This document shows positions 11,531-23,679 of a stretch of 64,000 nucleotides of DNA, piece by piece. This DNA is from Sceloporus undulatus (Eukaryota; Chordata; Lepidosauria; Squamata; Phrynosomatidae): assembly GCF_019175285.1 (NCBI RefSeq), contig NC_056527.1, positions 116,490,476 through 116,554,475 of the forward strand. The letters run 5' to 3'. The notes under the pieces were generated by a model. That model made no database searches. It was given only the letters and a program-made list of their open reading frames with translations, and was not told the DNA's origin. A program made the translations under genes and the position numbers. The stretch's first letter is position 1, and every line of letters begins with the position of its first letter.

Positions 11531-12235
11531 ATAAATAATAGGAATAAAAAAAAAATACCAGAGCCAAGTGGAGGAAGGAGGTGTGCTTATGCATGCTTAA
11601 GATATTCAAAAGTTCTCTCTGCCAAAAAATAGTAATAAAAAAAATAAAACCTGACCCACTTGCCTGTCCTCTGCCCTCTGGGGCTGGGCCAACACCCAAA
11701 GCCAAAATACCCATTGCTCCAGTAAGCCTGCCCTGCTCTGAAGCGGCTGAGTCACCAGAATGTCAAAACTCTTAAAAAGAGAGAACCCAGAGGGGAGGTC
11801 AAAGGTGAAGACCTGGCGCTTTCTCGCAGCTTGTGGCAAGTAAAAAGCAGCACCGGAGCTCAGCTGGGACAGTTATTTTCATTACCCGTTAACAGCATTT
11901 CTAAACATTGCTAACACATTGCGATGTTTAAAAAATATCTCAGCATGCTACTCAGTGTTACACCCCATTTTTTTAAAAAAAGAAGAAAAAACCTCAGGAC
12001 TGATAAAAGTAAAAACTGTAAATCTTGATCAATGTGATCTGTGAAAGAAATTATCTTTAAATGCAAAACACTGCTTGTTGCACCAGTAACTTCATTCTCA
12101 CTGTTTATGCTACTTTTTGAAATACAGCTTCATTACCAAATTGTTTCGCACAGAGTAACTCATTCCAGGTACCTGCTGTATGTAATTTATCACTTTCAAG
12201 CTCTACATTTAAGTTCCACCTTTGTGCATATTGTG
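11530..12235. other. No gene recognised
   Basis: AT-rich in the second half, with A and T runs (11,967-11,989). No exon or repeat that I can name. Confidence 0.4.
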
Positions 12236-12239
12236 GACA

Positions 12240-12340
12240 ATATGTGGCCCTCCAGATGTTAGGGGGCTGCAACCTCCAGCAGTCGCAAGGTTGAAAAATG
12301 CTGGGAGCTGCAGTCTAGTAACATCTGGAGAGCCTCATGA
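12240..12340 (+). mobile_element. Palindromic hAT-like MITE ('ggccctccagatgtt')
   Basis: 'gtggccctccagatgttagg' at the left and 'taacatctggagagcctc' at the right are inverted copies, with 'gctgggagctgcagtctag' between. Related, more eroded pieces lie at 22575-22705 and 40345-40470. Confidence 0.6.
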
Positions 12341-12354
12341 TTCCCTCTCTGCTA

Positions 12355-12455
12355 CAGACTTGCAGTGTGGTCTTGAGCAAGTCACCCATCCTCTCTCTCC
12401 CTGCCTCAGTTTCCCTTTCCACCTCAGCTTCAGTTCATCTGTAAAATGGACTGCA
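12355..12455 (+). repeat. MIR-like ancient SINE fragment
   Basis: 'tcttgagcaagtcaccc', 'tgcctcagtttcccttt' and 'catctgtaaaatgg' occur in the order found in the MIR core and 3' part, a SINE shared by all amniotes. Confidence 0.7.
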
Positions 12456-12809
12456 GGACAAGGATGAACAGAGAGAGCTCTCGTTAAAAGAAGAGAGATA
12501 CAATCACTCCTTAAGTGACACAGTTGTGGGGTGGGAGGGTTCACAGAAGTGGTGCGTAGAGGATGGCGTCTCTGTCTTGAGGGAGATAAAGATCCCACTG
12601 TGTGGAGACAATGAACACAGAAAGGATCCGGACAAGGGGGCCCTTCAGAGCTGCCCACAGAGGCTGGGGAGACTCCTTCCGCGGGTGGGCGGCTGGGGGC
12701 TGAAGCAGCTGCAGCCAGGGCCAGAGTCTCTTCCCTCTCTCTATGTGGAGTAGAGGGAGGGACAACACCTTTTCCAGTGCTGCCTCCTTTCCAAAATACA
12801 TTCCACTAT

Positions 12810-12946
12810 GGCTGCATCCGCACTGCAGAAATAATCCAGTTTGACCCCACTTTAACTGCCATGCCTCCATGCTATGGAATTCTGGGAAGTGTACTTTCTT
12901 GTGGCGCCAGGTCAAACCAGATTACTTCCGCAGTGAGGATGCTGCC
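12810..12946 (+). mobile_element. Short palindromic MITE (GGCTGCATCC family), 3-bp target duplication
   Basis: Ends are GGCTGCATCCGCACTGC and GCAGTGAGGATGCTGCC (inverted match at most positions). Flanks repeat TAT (12807-12809 and 12947-12949). The inside holds 'ccactttaactgccatg' and 'gctatggaattctgggaa', shared with the copies at 22723, 36917, 46438, 48984, 53980 and 55298. Confidence 0.8.
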
Positions 12947-13099
12947 TATGGGAGACTGGCTAGAGCTTGAGAGGGTTCCCAGAATTCCGAAGTATCCATG
13001 CCTCTGGGTTCTGCCCGGTTATATTCTGTCAAGCATCAGGTGTACTGATAGCATTATGTCAAAATAAGAATAACAACAGCAAAGTTACTTTCAGGAGGG

Positions 13100-13146
13100 A
13101 TTCAGCTTCTAGAACATGGCCATATAGCCCGAAAAACCCACAAAAA
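13100..13146 (-). repeat. Fragment of dispersed repeat ('cgggctatatggccatgtt')
   Basis: Matches the inverse of the start of the copy at 37545-37652: 'gttttttgtgggtttttcgg' and 'ggctatatggccatgttc'. Confidence 0.65.
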
Positions 13147-13149
13147 ACT

Positions 13150-15260
13150 AAGATTCAGATTCTACATGGCATTCAGATGTAAAGGCAGACCTTCCCTTCA
13201 GCCTCAGCCCTGCCTTGAAGCAAAGGAAGGAGCAACTGGAATACTTCTGACCACTGAAAGAGTGCCTTAAAGATCAAAGGCATGAGATTTCACAGGTTGC
13301 AAACCAACCTCTTCCAGGTTTAACCTTTCATATTCCACTTCTCCCATTTGGACAGCTCAGAAATGGCAACTAGCTCCTTCAGATTTTACATAAGGGCTTA
13401 TCTGCCCCAGAACTACACACATACTTATGCAGTCCGCTGCTTTGCATCCCTTTTATTGCAGAGGAAGCAAGTCACTCTAAATTTTACTCATCCATGCAAC
13501 CAGAAGTTCTGAATTCATAATCAGTAAAGGAAAGAGGAACTTCCAGCTCCTTTGTTAATCCCTTAACCATTTATACAAAAGGCTGAAAAAGAAGGCTGGC
13601 TCTCAGGCAAGGTGAAAGGAACTAGTGACATTATTGTGGAAAATGTGGGTACTTTTACTTTACACACTGCAAAATTCCTTACTGCAGTGGTCTGTTTAAG
13701 CCAGCTTGGTGACCAAAGCTTCAGGAATCAAAGGGAGACAGTTATTCCAACTGTATTCACTCCAACACCATTATCTGCAGTGTGCATGTGCCTGATGTTA
13801 AGAACTGGGTGTCTTCTATCTTATAAGCCTAAAATAAAGCGAGTTTACCCACATCCCATTTTGAAAATGTTCTGAACTATCACTTTGTGACCATGGCTAG
13901 AGGCAAAACTAGAAAAGAATCTAGGAGTTCCAGCACTCAAATACGCCATTCACTTAGTCCATACACTTCCCAACAGGTTCTTCTCGTTGTATGTGCAAAT
14001 CTAAAATCTAAATGCTTATGTAATTTCTGGCACAAACTGTACTATCACAGTGTCTCAAATTGATAAAGGACAGTGGGGAATGTAGGGGAGAGGCAAAGGA
14101 AATGAAAGCAAAGCAAAGCAATGGGGGATTTGAGCTCACTGGGGAGAACACCAAGATCTATGCCACATGCGCTCCAGCTGGTGTCCTTTCTTGGTGATGC
14201 AAGAAAGGGCAATCACCTGCGTTCAGTGATGTAAAAGTTCCTTGGTATGGTGTAGGCAGCTTGAACTTGATCCAGGGAGAACTCACTGATATTCCTAACC
14301 CACAGTCAACCCTCCTTCCTTCCCTGTGCAGTGCATTTTTCAGTTTCACAAAAGTCTTCATCAGAATTGAGGGGAAAAAGAGTTCTGTGACACTCAGAAG
14401 GATATCCTACGCTAACCTCTCAAGTGATCCAGTTCATATATCTTTTCTCTCCCGTCTTTCAAGGTGAGAGCTTGGGAAAGTTACTGCACAAGAGGGAACT
14501 GTAGTCACCACAAGTAACTTTTCCTAAGCTTTCTTTGCAATCAAAATGGTAAATGTTCTGGGGGGGGGGGCAGAAAAGAGCCCTGGAGGGAGATGCAGGG
14601 CGGAGAGTTTGCCAACTAGCAGGATACCTTTGGACACAATAATAAAACTCTTCGACCTTGGGCTACTGCTCCCCCATGAAAGGCTAGTTTTTCTTGTTCT
14701 GAAACATGTTTCCCAGCTCAGAACACCATCTCCAGGGCCAGTGTTCCTCTGTCTGTAACCTACAGCAGGAACAGAATCAGTAGAAGAGCTATTAATTCAC
14801 TCTCTTTCTCCTCCTGCTCCTCTCTCTCAATCCTCTAGATCCAAATTTTCAGTTACTGCTGCCATTCCTCTAATTCTGCCCTCCAATGCTGGCACCTCCT
14901 GTCCCTGTATTACCTCTCTTTAAATGTGAATACTCACAGTCAGATATGGATGTGTTAGAACATGAGCATGCTGTGAAACCTATATTTTGCTAACCTCACA
15001 CTGAATTTGCTCAATCACATAGACCTGTTTGTAACAGCATTCCTACCTCTTTATCTTTCTCTGGTTAGGCATAATGCCACTTTTAAAAACACACACTCTC
15101 AAGATATTTATATATGAATTCCTATATGATGGTGATTTATGAAGAAGCCCAATGGACTGCTGGGATTTCTGCCCACAAACCATCACAGCTCTATGGTCAT
15201 ATAGTTGGGTCCCAGTGGAGGTTACACAAAAATTGAAATTGGGAGGGGGGTGAGACAAGG
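13150..15260. other. No gene recognised; nearly repeat-free
   Basis: About 2.1 kb without a repeat I can name apart from an 11-G tract (14560-14570). Open frames up to ~87 codons show no known protein pattern. A good place to look for conserved non-coding DNA. Confidence 0.4.
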
Positions 15261-15269
15261 GTGCATACA

Positions 15270-15452
15270 GTTGCAGCAGTTTGATACCACTTCAAGTGTC
15301 ATTACTTCATTCTACAGAACCCTTGGATTTACTGGTTTGGGGGTCCTGCCGATAAGATACTTCTAAATATTTCAACAAGCTACATATCCCAGAATTCCAC
15401 AGGGGAGAGCCTGGTCAATTGAAGTGATATCAAGCTCTTGTAACTCTATAGA
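15270..15452 (+). mobile_element. Eroded MITE of the GGCTGCATCC family
   Basis: 'gcagcagtttgataccactt' at the left is partly inverted at the right as 'gaagtgatatcaagctcttg', with 'acatatcccagaattccaca' inside. Ends are decayed. Confidence 0.5.
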
Positions 15453-15588
15453 AGTGGTCCCCAAGCTGTGCTCTTTAAGGGATTTTGGGCTTCAGCTCCC
15501 AGAATCCCAGACTACTGGCAAACATAGCTGAAGCTTCTATGAGCTGAAGTCCAAAATTGCTTAAAGGGCACAGTTTGGGGAACATTGG
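15453..15588 (+). mobile_element. Palindromic hAT-like MITE ('tggtccccaa')
   Basis: 'gtggtccccaagctgtgctc' faces 'cacagtttggggaacattg', and 'ttttgggcttcagctcccag' faces 'gagctgaagtccaaaattgc', so the whole element folds back. Half of a second copy lies at 43500-43580. Confidence 0.7.
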
Positions 15589-15599
15589 TATAGATGCTC

Positions 15600-16355
15600 T
15601 CATGGAATCAGTTTCAGTTTCACTCTACCTTTCACAATATAGGCAGGAGAAACTGCTTCCAGCCCTCATGGGGAGAGTCAGGGATTCACCTGGCAGGAGC
15701 TGAATCACACATTATTCATTTCTATGTAGGGGAGGAGAGGACAAAACCCACAGCTCACTAGTGACATTGATAGTACAACATGGGTGAAGCACACCAGTGA
15801 AATCTATGCACATATGGAGCTCACTCGCAACTCCATTTCCACATCTTTTCCTACATGGAGGTGCTTTTTCCAGCCAAGAAAGGAAAACGTGTGGGAGGTG
15901 ACACAAAACATTTCCCACAGAGAGAAACATATGCCCAAATATGCACAAATTTTTATCAGTAAAGCAATTTTTGGGGGGGGAGGTATGTTATGAAATTTAA
16001 ATAGCATTGGGAAATGCTGAGCCATTTTCTTGTCTGGCTGAAGAGAAGAAATAGGAGTGGAGAACAAGAACGTAAAGGAAATAGTAAATACTATATCATG
16101 ATCAAGGAAGAGCACACACCTGGCACACACACCCACACCCTAAAAGCAACCCACTTAAGAGAAGCCAGGGCAACCAGCAAACTGATTCCAAAATATTGGT
16201 TGAAGGGGGAGAGTTAAAAAATCTGTTCATTGGGCATCTAAGGACATGGAGGTGGAGTGAGCTTTATTTGTATTTCAAGAATGAAAATGGGAGGTTCCTA
16301 TTCTATAATGGACTGGCGTTAACAGAATAAATTGCAACAGGAAAAGAAAGCCAAT
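15600..16355. other. No gene recognised
   Basis: No named repeat. The frames on both strands around 15,712-16,136 lack known motifs. Confidence 0.4.
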
Positions 16356-16358
16356 GTA

Positions 16359-16575
16359 CAGTCAAGCCCTCTGTATCCATAGATTTTTCATACATTGATT
16401 CAAGCATCCACGGTTTGAAAATATTTTAAAAATGTGTAAATTCCAAAAAGCAAGCCTTCCTTTTGCCATTTTATACAAGGGACACCACTTTACTGAGCCA
16501 CTGTATTTAATGGGACTTGAGTTATTCATGGTGGGGTCCTGGAACCAAACCCTATCGGATACCAAGAGCCCACTG
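16359..16575 (+). mobile_element. Tigger/mariner-like MITE with TA duplication
   Basis: Ends CAGTCAAGCCCTCTGTATCC and GGATACCAAGAGCCCACTG are inverted at most positions. TA flanks both sides (16357-16358, 16576-16577). Inside is 'ggtttgaaaatattttaaaa' and 'aatgggacttgagttattc', as in Tigger-related elements of the Tc1/mariner superfamily. A second copy is at 45310-45526. Confidence 0.85.
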
Positions 16576-16599
16576 TAGTTTCAAAAAAGGAGTTGGGGA

Positions 16600-17690
16600 T
16601 TGTTCCCAGAAGCCACCAAAGCAAGATCCTAGAAAAATTACTTTTGGGTGGGTGGGGGAATAAAGCTACATTTCCCAGAATCCCATCAGCCAGCATGCAG
16701 TAACTGTAACAATATTGTAACAATAAGTAATATAATATAATATAATGTGCAATATAAGTAACTGTAATTATATAGTAAGAACAAGTAATTGTTTCTATAA
16801 GAGGAAAGGTTGGAGAGGGGAATGAATGAGGTTTGCTCTTGGTTCTCTGTGCCTCTCTGGGTCAAGCCCCACTCTGTGGGTCACACATCCTTCCCAAACT
16901 GGAACACTTTCCCTTCACGCCCAGGGTGTTTCTCTCTTCCCTGGATTGCAACCGTGGGAAGAAGCAGAAATACAGCACTAGTGGGAACTACCTATCCTGG
17001 TGCAGAGGTACCCCCTTCGGACGAAACACCAAGGAATCCATTCCCAAAGAACTGGGAATCCTGGCTTTCCTCCCTCCCTTCTTCCACCAATGCAATCTCA
17101 CAAGCCAACACCTGACTCATCCACTCACCATTTTAAATCAAAAATATAACCTACAACCATCTCTATTCTAAAACCCCATCTAGGACAGGGCAAGCAGAGA
17201 ACCCAGGAGTCCTGGTTCCCATCAGCCACTGCTGCTCTGAGCCAACCCACTAGGAAACCATGTGATGCGGGTGTCAGGAAAGCAGCAGCGGTGGGGGGGG
17301 GGGGGGAAGAGGATATCCCCATTCATACCCAGGGACCATATTTTATGACCCCATATGACCCCCATCCCCTCAAAAACATCACCACTGTCAACTTTGCAGC
17401 TCCCCAATAACAAAAATGCAAGCTTGGAGAGAATAAACCTGTGTGTGTGTGTGTGTCCAGTCACCTTTCGAATCACTGCTCCGTGCAGCTGACAGTGCCT
17501 AAAGTCTAATCTTTTATCCATGGAAGGTTAACAACTTTACTAAGATAAGGCAGTCCTCAATCAGACAGACAAGCCCCTAGTCTCACCTTTACAAACCAAA
17601 AAAATACCCCCCCCCCAGATTTCAAGGGGATCAAGTATACTATACAACAAAATATGTGAGCAAGCCGTGGGGCAGGTGTGTGGGGATGGA
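16600..17690. other. No gene recognised
   Basis: A run of 'ataatataatataat' lies at 16,730-16,745, a 14-G tract at 17293-17306 and a 10-C tract at 17607-17616. The frames at 16,810-17,171 have no known motif. Confidence 0.4.
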
Positions 17691-17695
17691 AGGAA

Positions 17696-17760
17696 TCTAG
17701 CGGCTCCTTTAAGACTAACTGATTTATTTTAGTCTCAACAAATCAGTTTTTAAAGGTGAT
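17696..17760 (+). repeat. Dispersed repeat of unknown class, fragment
   Basis: 'gaatctagcggctcctttaa' and 'gactaactgatttatttta', the middle of the repeat described at 1695-1865. Confidence 0.5.
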
Positions 17761-18339
17761 CCCCCCCCCCCGCTTTTCATGCTGAAACACAAAGACAGGA
17801 CTATATCCTTGAAAACAAAATGCATGCATAAAAATAAATAAATCAATAAATCAGAAAGCCCCACTGCTTTGTCTCACCTGCACCCTTCCAAGGCAATCTC
17901 CTTTTTTTCTGGGCTGGAAGAGGCTGCCTTGCCTGACCCGTTTGTCATCCGGTTGGTTAATGCCACCCTCCTGAGAGCACACCTAGCCCGTCTCACCTGG
18001 GCAATCTTAAAGGGCCAGGCGCATAGTGTGAGGAAAGGGTCTGACAACAGAGAGAGGGTTTCCTTGGTGTAAGGGGTGATGGTGGTGGTCCTCCTCCCCT
18101 TGTTCCCATCATCAGCTTCTCAAAAATTGGTAGCCATCTCTCCTTTCTGCCCCTCTCTCTTGATATACACATATAGCTGTCCCAAATCATCTTGACACCA
18201 ACCTGCCCCCACTTCAAGAGTGAAAGTCTGATTGCGATTATTCAGCAGTACCCAAAACGCACTCTGCACATGCTCAGAAGCCCTCTTGACTTTGTTAGTG
18301 CTTTGCATTCATTAGGGCCAAGCCCAAGCCAGAAAATAA

Positions 18340-18425
18340 GCATTCTCTGAAGATGCCAGCGAAACATCAGGAATAAACTCTTCTAGAACATGGCCACATG
18401 GTCCGAAAAATCCACAAAAAATCCG
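18340..18425 (-). repeat. Dispersed repeat, 'tctgaagatgccagc' copy
   Basis: 'ttctctgaagatgccagcga' and 'ataaactcttctagaacatg' then 'gtccgaaaaatccacaaaa'. It is the inverse of 37545-37652, missing about 17 bases in the middle. This repeat is common in squamates and I suspect a link to Penelope-like elements, unproved. Confidence 0.65.
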
Positions 18426-18429
18426 GAAA

Positions 18430-20460
18430 GTAAATTCCATGATCCTAAACAAACTGAATTTCAATTGCTTGATGTATAGACCCAAATTATCTTTAAATCT
18501 TTCTCTTGCCACCCCTCTATTTAAAAAAAACCCCTCAAATTCATATGGATTGTGTTTCAAAACCCAGCTAGCAATCACCTGGAATGCTACTCCCCCGCTG
18601 CCAACTCCTGCCAAAAAGGGGTGCGCAAGGGAAAGCTAAAACAGTCTCACTCGACTTCCATGCCCACCCCACCATCCACAGCTTATGCCATATTGCAATC
18701 GGACCCTTCATGTAGATCCCTAGCTTCTCATCCATGGCCCATCCATCTTTCCAAATCTTTCTGTATCTTTCCATATCTACTCCACCTCACCCTCACCTCC
18801 CAAGAGAAGCCCAAGTGACATCCCGTGCTTCAATGATTGTCCCACAGTTCCGTCCAGTTCAAAAAATGCTCTTAAATCCACATTTTCTTGGTTGACAAAA
18901 GCATCAGCATCTTCCAAAACAGGATTAAATCTGCATCCGCACTCTCAACACAGGAAGGCGCACAACTTTCTTCCTGGCCCCCAACAGCCTTCCAAAACTC
19001 AATTCCTACTTCTGTCACTGCTGTTCAGAACAACCTTGCTCTGTTCATCTCAGGCACTCTCCCAATATTTGCATGCATACACCTCTGCCTATAAACATAT
19101 GCATCCCCGTATTCTAAATGCAACAGCTCCCCCAAATTAAAAAAATCTAAGTAATCCTCCAGATTTGTTCTGGATTATTTGCTCTCCCCTTTTTTCTGCA
19201 ATATCCTTTTTGCAGTGTGTGTGTGTGTGTCATTAAAATAAAAGAAGATTTAGGGTACAGCCCACATTGCTACGCTAGAGTTTGTGTGCAAAAGTTGAGC
19301 AGGACCATAAGCCACCACGCTCTGCCAAATTTGCCTCCCCTGATGGCAGGAAAAGACATCAAGGCAGCCAATACCCAAGGGTCTTTGCAATTCTGCTCCA
19401 GACTCCCATTCCTATCTAGGACCTCATGCAGCAGTGACTCAGTCCAAATCCATAAGGGCCAGGTTCAGTGTAAATGACAAGGCTTCTTCTCCCCCATTTA
19501 TACCAATGAGGAAAGGGCTTCCCCCCAGAAATTGGGGTCTTCACTTCCAAGAAAGCTGGGTCCCCTGTCTCTACTTCACCGCTGTCGGAGAGTGCTGAAG
19601 GTGGCTGCACTCATACAATTAGAGTGAGACATGGACAATGCAACCGGCTCCAACTTGGCATCCAGATGTCTATCCCAGTGAATTCTGGTCCCAGTTTGGC
19701 CTCAGCTGTTAGGACTGGAGACTCCGGGACGACTCCATGTGCACCTCGATCCACACACCAGAACTTTTATCTGTGACCTCCAGCTGCCTGAGCGTGTGGT
19801 TGTGGGAATGTTCAGCCCCAGCCAGGTCCTGACATCCAGCAAGGCAATGGTGATGACACAGTCACCTGCGGTAGGATTTTTGGGTGGGTGAGGGTCTCAG
19901 TGACCTCCAACCCATTTTTCCACACCAGATGTGGGCGATGTGGGTTTGGGGGGGCCAGACCTGACACCAGAGAGGCTTAGCCCTGGGGTTCTGATTTTGA
20001 TTTCCTTTAGCACAACTGGAACAGGTCAGTCAAGTCCAGTTTGTCCATCTCTGAATACAGTATTTTCTTCTTCTTCTTCAAAAGGCAAAGAGGCTCTGCT
20101 CAGATCCCACAGTGGTAGCGGCAGTGGCAGGGCTGTCTTTGCTGCTGGAAGAATGTCCGTCCATCCATCTTCTGTCCGAAACCCAGGCCAGCTGCTCCGC
20201 CTTCTGTTCCTTTTTTAAAGGTCCCTCTTTTGGGTTGCATGCGAGGTGAACAGGGAGGCTGGGAGTGGAGTGAACCGCCGGCTGCTAGGCCTGTGCCAGA
20301 CTGGGTTCCCCCACCCCAGTCCTCCGCTTCTCTACTCACAGCAGATAACAAAGCCAGGAAAAGCAGCCAGAAAGACCTTACAGCCACACAGGCACACACA
20401 CCAGCTCTCCCCTCTCCAGCCACACACAAGCTGTGTGGGTCCTCTGTCCCCCCACCACCA
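18430..20460. other. No gene recognised
   Basis: Mostly unique-looking, C-rich on plus. The frames at 18,439-19,140 and 19,931-20,218 show no family. A GT-rich splice-donor-like word on the minus strand near 20,335 (gctgtgagtag) is not enough to call an exon. Confidence 0.35.
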
Positions 20461-20467
20461 CCAACAC

Positions 20468-20492
20468 CACACACACACACACACACACACAC
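20468..20492 (+). repeat. (CA)n microsatellite
   Basis: About 12 CA units. Confidence 0.95.
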
Positions 20493-20514
20493 ATCAAGCT
20501 AAACAGCTAGAGAT

Positions 20515-20880
20515 CCCCCCAAACTGTTCCAAGAAAAAAAAAAAGGGGGGGGGGTGAACCACACAGACATCAAGGGGGTGGGTGGGGGTTCAGAGAAAGA
20601 AAGATTTGGAGGAGAAACCAACATTACCTGCAGAAAGGGAACTGCTAAGGTTTTTTTGGGGGGGGGGATATGGGAAAGAGGACTCCGTTCGTCAGGATCT
20701 CCCCACAGAAGAACTGGGAGAGAAATAGGAGGAAAAAAATGGTAAATTTTCCAATTTAAAAAAACCCACAGGGAAAAGACGACCAAAAAACAAAAACAGA
20801 AAAAGGAAAAAAATTCCAAAGGGCACCAAAATAATTTTTTTGTGGAAAAAAATATGGCCAATCTTGCTGCTTTTGGGGGA
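20515..20880. other. Homopolymer-ridden segment, possible low-quality assembly
   Basis: Within 370 bases there are an 11-A run joined to a 10-G run, a T run joined to a 10-G run, and many A5-A7 runs each followed by a short run of another base. It reads unlike its neighbours and unlike any repeat. Confidence 0.4.
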
Positions 20881-21200
20881 GCGGACTTTAGTGCCAACTA
20901 GGATAAATCCACAGGATTCGGCGGCGTTGTGAGCTTTCTCCACTAACTCCCTTCTCTTGCACACTCGATGGCTGGCTGGCTGGCTGGCTTGCCTTAGCTC
21001 GCTTGCCCCCCCCCCTCCGGCCCCTCCCCAACCAAAGAAATGAGGGTTGTGTTCCGTGCCCAACCCCCTACTCGCCCCCCCTTCCCCAAGCCCAGACATA
21101 CCTCCTCCCCCTCTTCTTCCTCCTCTCCCTCCCTTTCCGGCTTAAAAAAAGACAGGCTGACTTCCATGTTCCCAGCTCACATGCTCTCATGCGCAGGCAG
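20880..21200 (-). promoter_or_regulatory. GC-rich stretch, weak promoter / 5' exon candidate
   Basis: Several CpGs ('ggcggcgttg', 'cactcgatgg', 'agctcgcttg', 'cctccggccc'), a (GGCT)n run at 20963-20986, and C-rich boxes. A minus-strand 5' exon of the gene downstream of DNAH2 is conceivable; no splice site or start codon decides it. Confidence 0.2.
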
Positions 21201-21275
21201 GGGAAAGGAGAAGAGAGAGCCCACTGCTGGAGAAGGAACACAAATGTCTCTCTCTCTCAAACACACATACACACA

Positions 21276-21299
21276 GGGAAGGAAGGAAGGAAGGAAGCC
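21276..21299 (+). repeat. (GGAA)n microsatellite
   Basis: Five to six GGAA units. Confidence 0.85.
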
Positions 21300-22345
21300 A
21301 GGAGAAGTGGACGGGACTGAGAAGTGGGGTTACTGGATGGATACTGGAAGAGCAATGCACTTGGATGCTCTCTGGGTGTGTGGGGGTGTATGGGGCTGGG
21401 GGTGGGAGGTTGTTGTTCAAGGGTGGTTTGGGAAGGAGGGGAGGGGGCTTGCTGGAACAAACAGGTTTCCTGGGAAGGAGGGCGCAGAGCAAGAGGCGTA
21501 GGGATGGGGGTGGTGGCGTGAGCGGCTGGACTGAAAAGTCGGGTTCAGATAGGGCCAGGCTGGAAAGGGAGGGAGATGTCTAAGGAAGGAGAGAGATGCT
21601 TCCATGGGAAGGAGGAGAGATGGCACAGAGGCAGAGATTGGGGTGTGGATGGGATGGAAGGGGGGGGGATGGAAAAAATGCATGTAGGGGAAGCTGTTTG
21701 GGGTTTTGTGTGTGTGTGTTTGTATGTGTGTGTATACTGACAAACAAGACAGGTGGTTAGAGCAGAGGATGGATAGGAGGAGGATGGATGAAAGGCGTCT
21801 GGATGCATTTTTGACTGTGAGTCACATGTGCATGAGGTGGAAAAGGACAAGCAACCCCATGACCACGTACTAATTCTGCCATCTGGACCACGACAACCAT
21901 GGATCCCTGCTAGTTTTATTTAGCGACTATAGACATTTCCAGGGTGGAGGAGAGAGGCAAGGGACGGGGGGGGGGGGGGGAGAGCAAAAGTTGCAACTCC
22001 AGAATGTGATGCTGTGTTGCAGAATCCTAACTGGCTAAAATTCTAAATCCTTTTGGACTGCCAACCCTGGACTGGCACCCATGCACTGGGATCTCTTAGA
22101 CCAGCGCCCAGTTTTTCCTTTAAAATTTTCAGATAAATAGATCCCACAGAAACCTGCCTGCACAAGATGGCTTGTTTCATATCTGACTTTCTCTTACCGA
22201 GTGCCAGTCGTTCTTTCCAATGTCCAACTTAAATCTGCATTCCTGTCATTTATTCCCACAAGGTACTATAACTTATTCTGGTAGGCAGGCTGAAATATGC
22301 CCAGTCTACTTTCCCAAAGTCCTTTATCTGCCAGTTATTTGTGCA
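21300..22345. other. G-rich non-coding stretch
   Basis: Purine-rich plus strand with many GGG words, a 9-G tract (21660-21668) and a 15-G tract (21966-21980). Several minus-strand frames (21,187-21,850) are long only because of this skew; their proteins are low-complexity. Confidence 0.5.
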
Positions 22346-22349
22346 TGCT

Positions 22350-22350
22350 A

Positions 22351-22402
<52 letters not shown>
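22350..22402 (+). repeat. (ATT)n microsatellite ending in assembly gap
   Basis: About 17 ATT units, directly followed by 10 N (22403-22412). The true length is unknown. Confidence 0.97.
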
Positions 22403-22412
22403 NNNNNNNNNN
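22403..22412. other. Assembly gap, 10 N
   Basis: Ten undetermined bases between an ATT run and a CCATCA-rich stretch. Confidence 1.
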
Positions 22413-22574
22413 CCATCACCACCACTATTGTCATCATTACCATCAATCATCTCTGACCACCAGTACCATCATAAAATTTTTTATCTATCTAGACCTAATC
22501 TGCTTTTTCTTTTGAAAGATTTATCTTTCTCTGAACCCTTCCCAGGTATGTCCACATCCTTGACTTAGGGCAGG

Positions 22575-22705
22575 TGTAGGGATCATGCATTTGCAGCCCT
22601 CCAAATATTGTAGAACTGCAAAGCATTCCTCATCACATATTACCTTGGCTAGGGATGCTGAGAATTGCAGTCCAACAGCATCATGGCAGCTATGTGATTC
22701 CCATT
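22575..22705 (+). mobile_element. Eroded hAT-like MITE
   Basis: 'tgcagccctccaaatattgt' at the left and 'gagaattgcagtccaacag' at the right, the layout of the 'ggccctccagatgtt' family at 12240. Confidence 0.5.
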
Positions 22706-22722
22706 TTTCAGAGCATATATAC

Positions 22723-22955
22723 ACTAGATTAGACAGCTTGATACCGTTTTAAGCATTCTGGCCTCATCCTGGACAATCCTGAGGTTTGTAGTTTGGTGAA
22801 GGATTTACTTAGAATTCCCTGCTAGACAGGAATAATCCACTCCCCTGAACTACATAATGCTCTCTCGATACCTCAACAATTCCAAAGGTTTTGTGGGAGG
22901 TAGCCATGGCAGCTGAAGTGGTACCAAACTGTTATAACTGTGTAGTGTAGATACT
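22723..22955 (+). mobile_element. MITE of the GGCTGCATCC family
   Basis: 'gacagcttgataccgtttta' faces 'gaagtggtaccaaactgtta', with 'caatcctgaggtttgtagtt' and 'aactacataatgctctctc' between. About 230 bases, ends decayed. Confidence 0.65.
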
Positions 22956-22959
22956 GCTA

Positions 22960-23505
22960 TCCTAAAAAAAAACAAGGAGAGAAATAAAAAAAATTAAAAA
23001 TTCCAGAATTCTACAACTAGCTGAGGCTGGCAGAAGGACATATGTAAAACATAAGACCCATTTGCTACATGCCACCATTTAGGTAATATATATTGGTCAA
23101 AAAACAAGACAATGTGGGTAAAGGATATGGCCAGGATGCTTGAGGGGCATCATTTGTCTACAGTGGCTTGTCTACAGGAAGACAATGCTAACCAAAGGAT
23201 GACATTATTGTACATACGTAAGCCTGGATAACACAATCCTGAAATCTCTAAGGAAGCACAAAGTGTCAAGGGACAAAAACTATACACCCCACTGGCAGGT
23301 CAACTAACATGGGCAGTACCTTCGTCCAATGCAGACTGTCATCCCACTGACCCCTGGCCAAATGAGCAAGCTGGAGCTCCTGTTCTGACCCCTGTTTGAT
23401 AAGCAAAAGGGACTGAGGACAATGAAAAGACTGCAACCTGTCCCTGGCTGCAGTTGACATGTACATTCAAGTCAACATTTGACTATAGTAAGCATCTCTT
23501 AGGGT
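22960..23505. other. No gene recognised
   Basis: Unique-looking sequence without a named repeat. Confidence 0.4.
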
Positions 23506-23509
23506 TTAC

Positions 23510-23665
23510 TTGGCCAGGTTTATTATTCAGAGGTTTGTCAATGCCTTTCTCTGAAATGGTAATTTGCCCAAGGTAACCCTGAGGGCTTCCATGGTTTAGC
23601 AGGGATTTGAACCCTAGTATTCCAGAGCCCTAGTCCAAAACACAAATCGCTACACCCTGCTGTCT
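23510..23665 (-). repeat. tRNA-derived SINE, eroded
   Basis: The inverse of the SINE body: 'atttgcccaaggtaaccctg', 'agcagggatttgaaccct' (B-box, inverted) and 'gctacaccctgctg'. Confidence 0.75.
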
Positions 23666-23679
23666 CTCCAAAACTAAGC

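Noticed and set aside
20499-20897. 132-codon minus-strand frame full of Phe and Pro
   Set aside because: It is a product of the homopolymer-rich segment.
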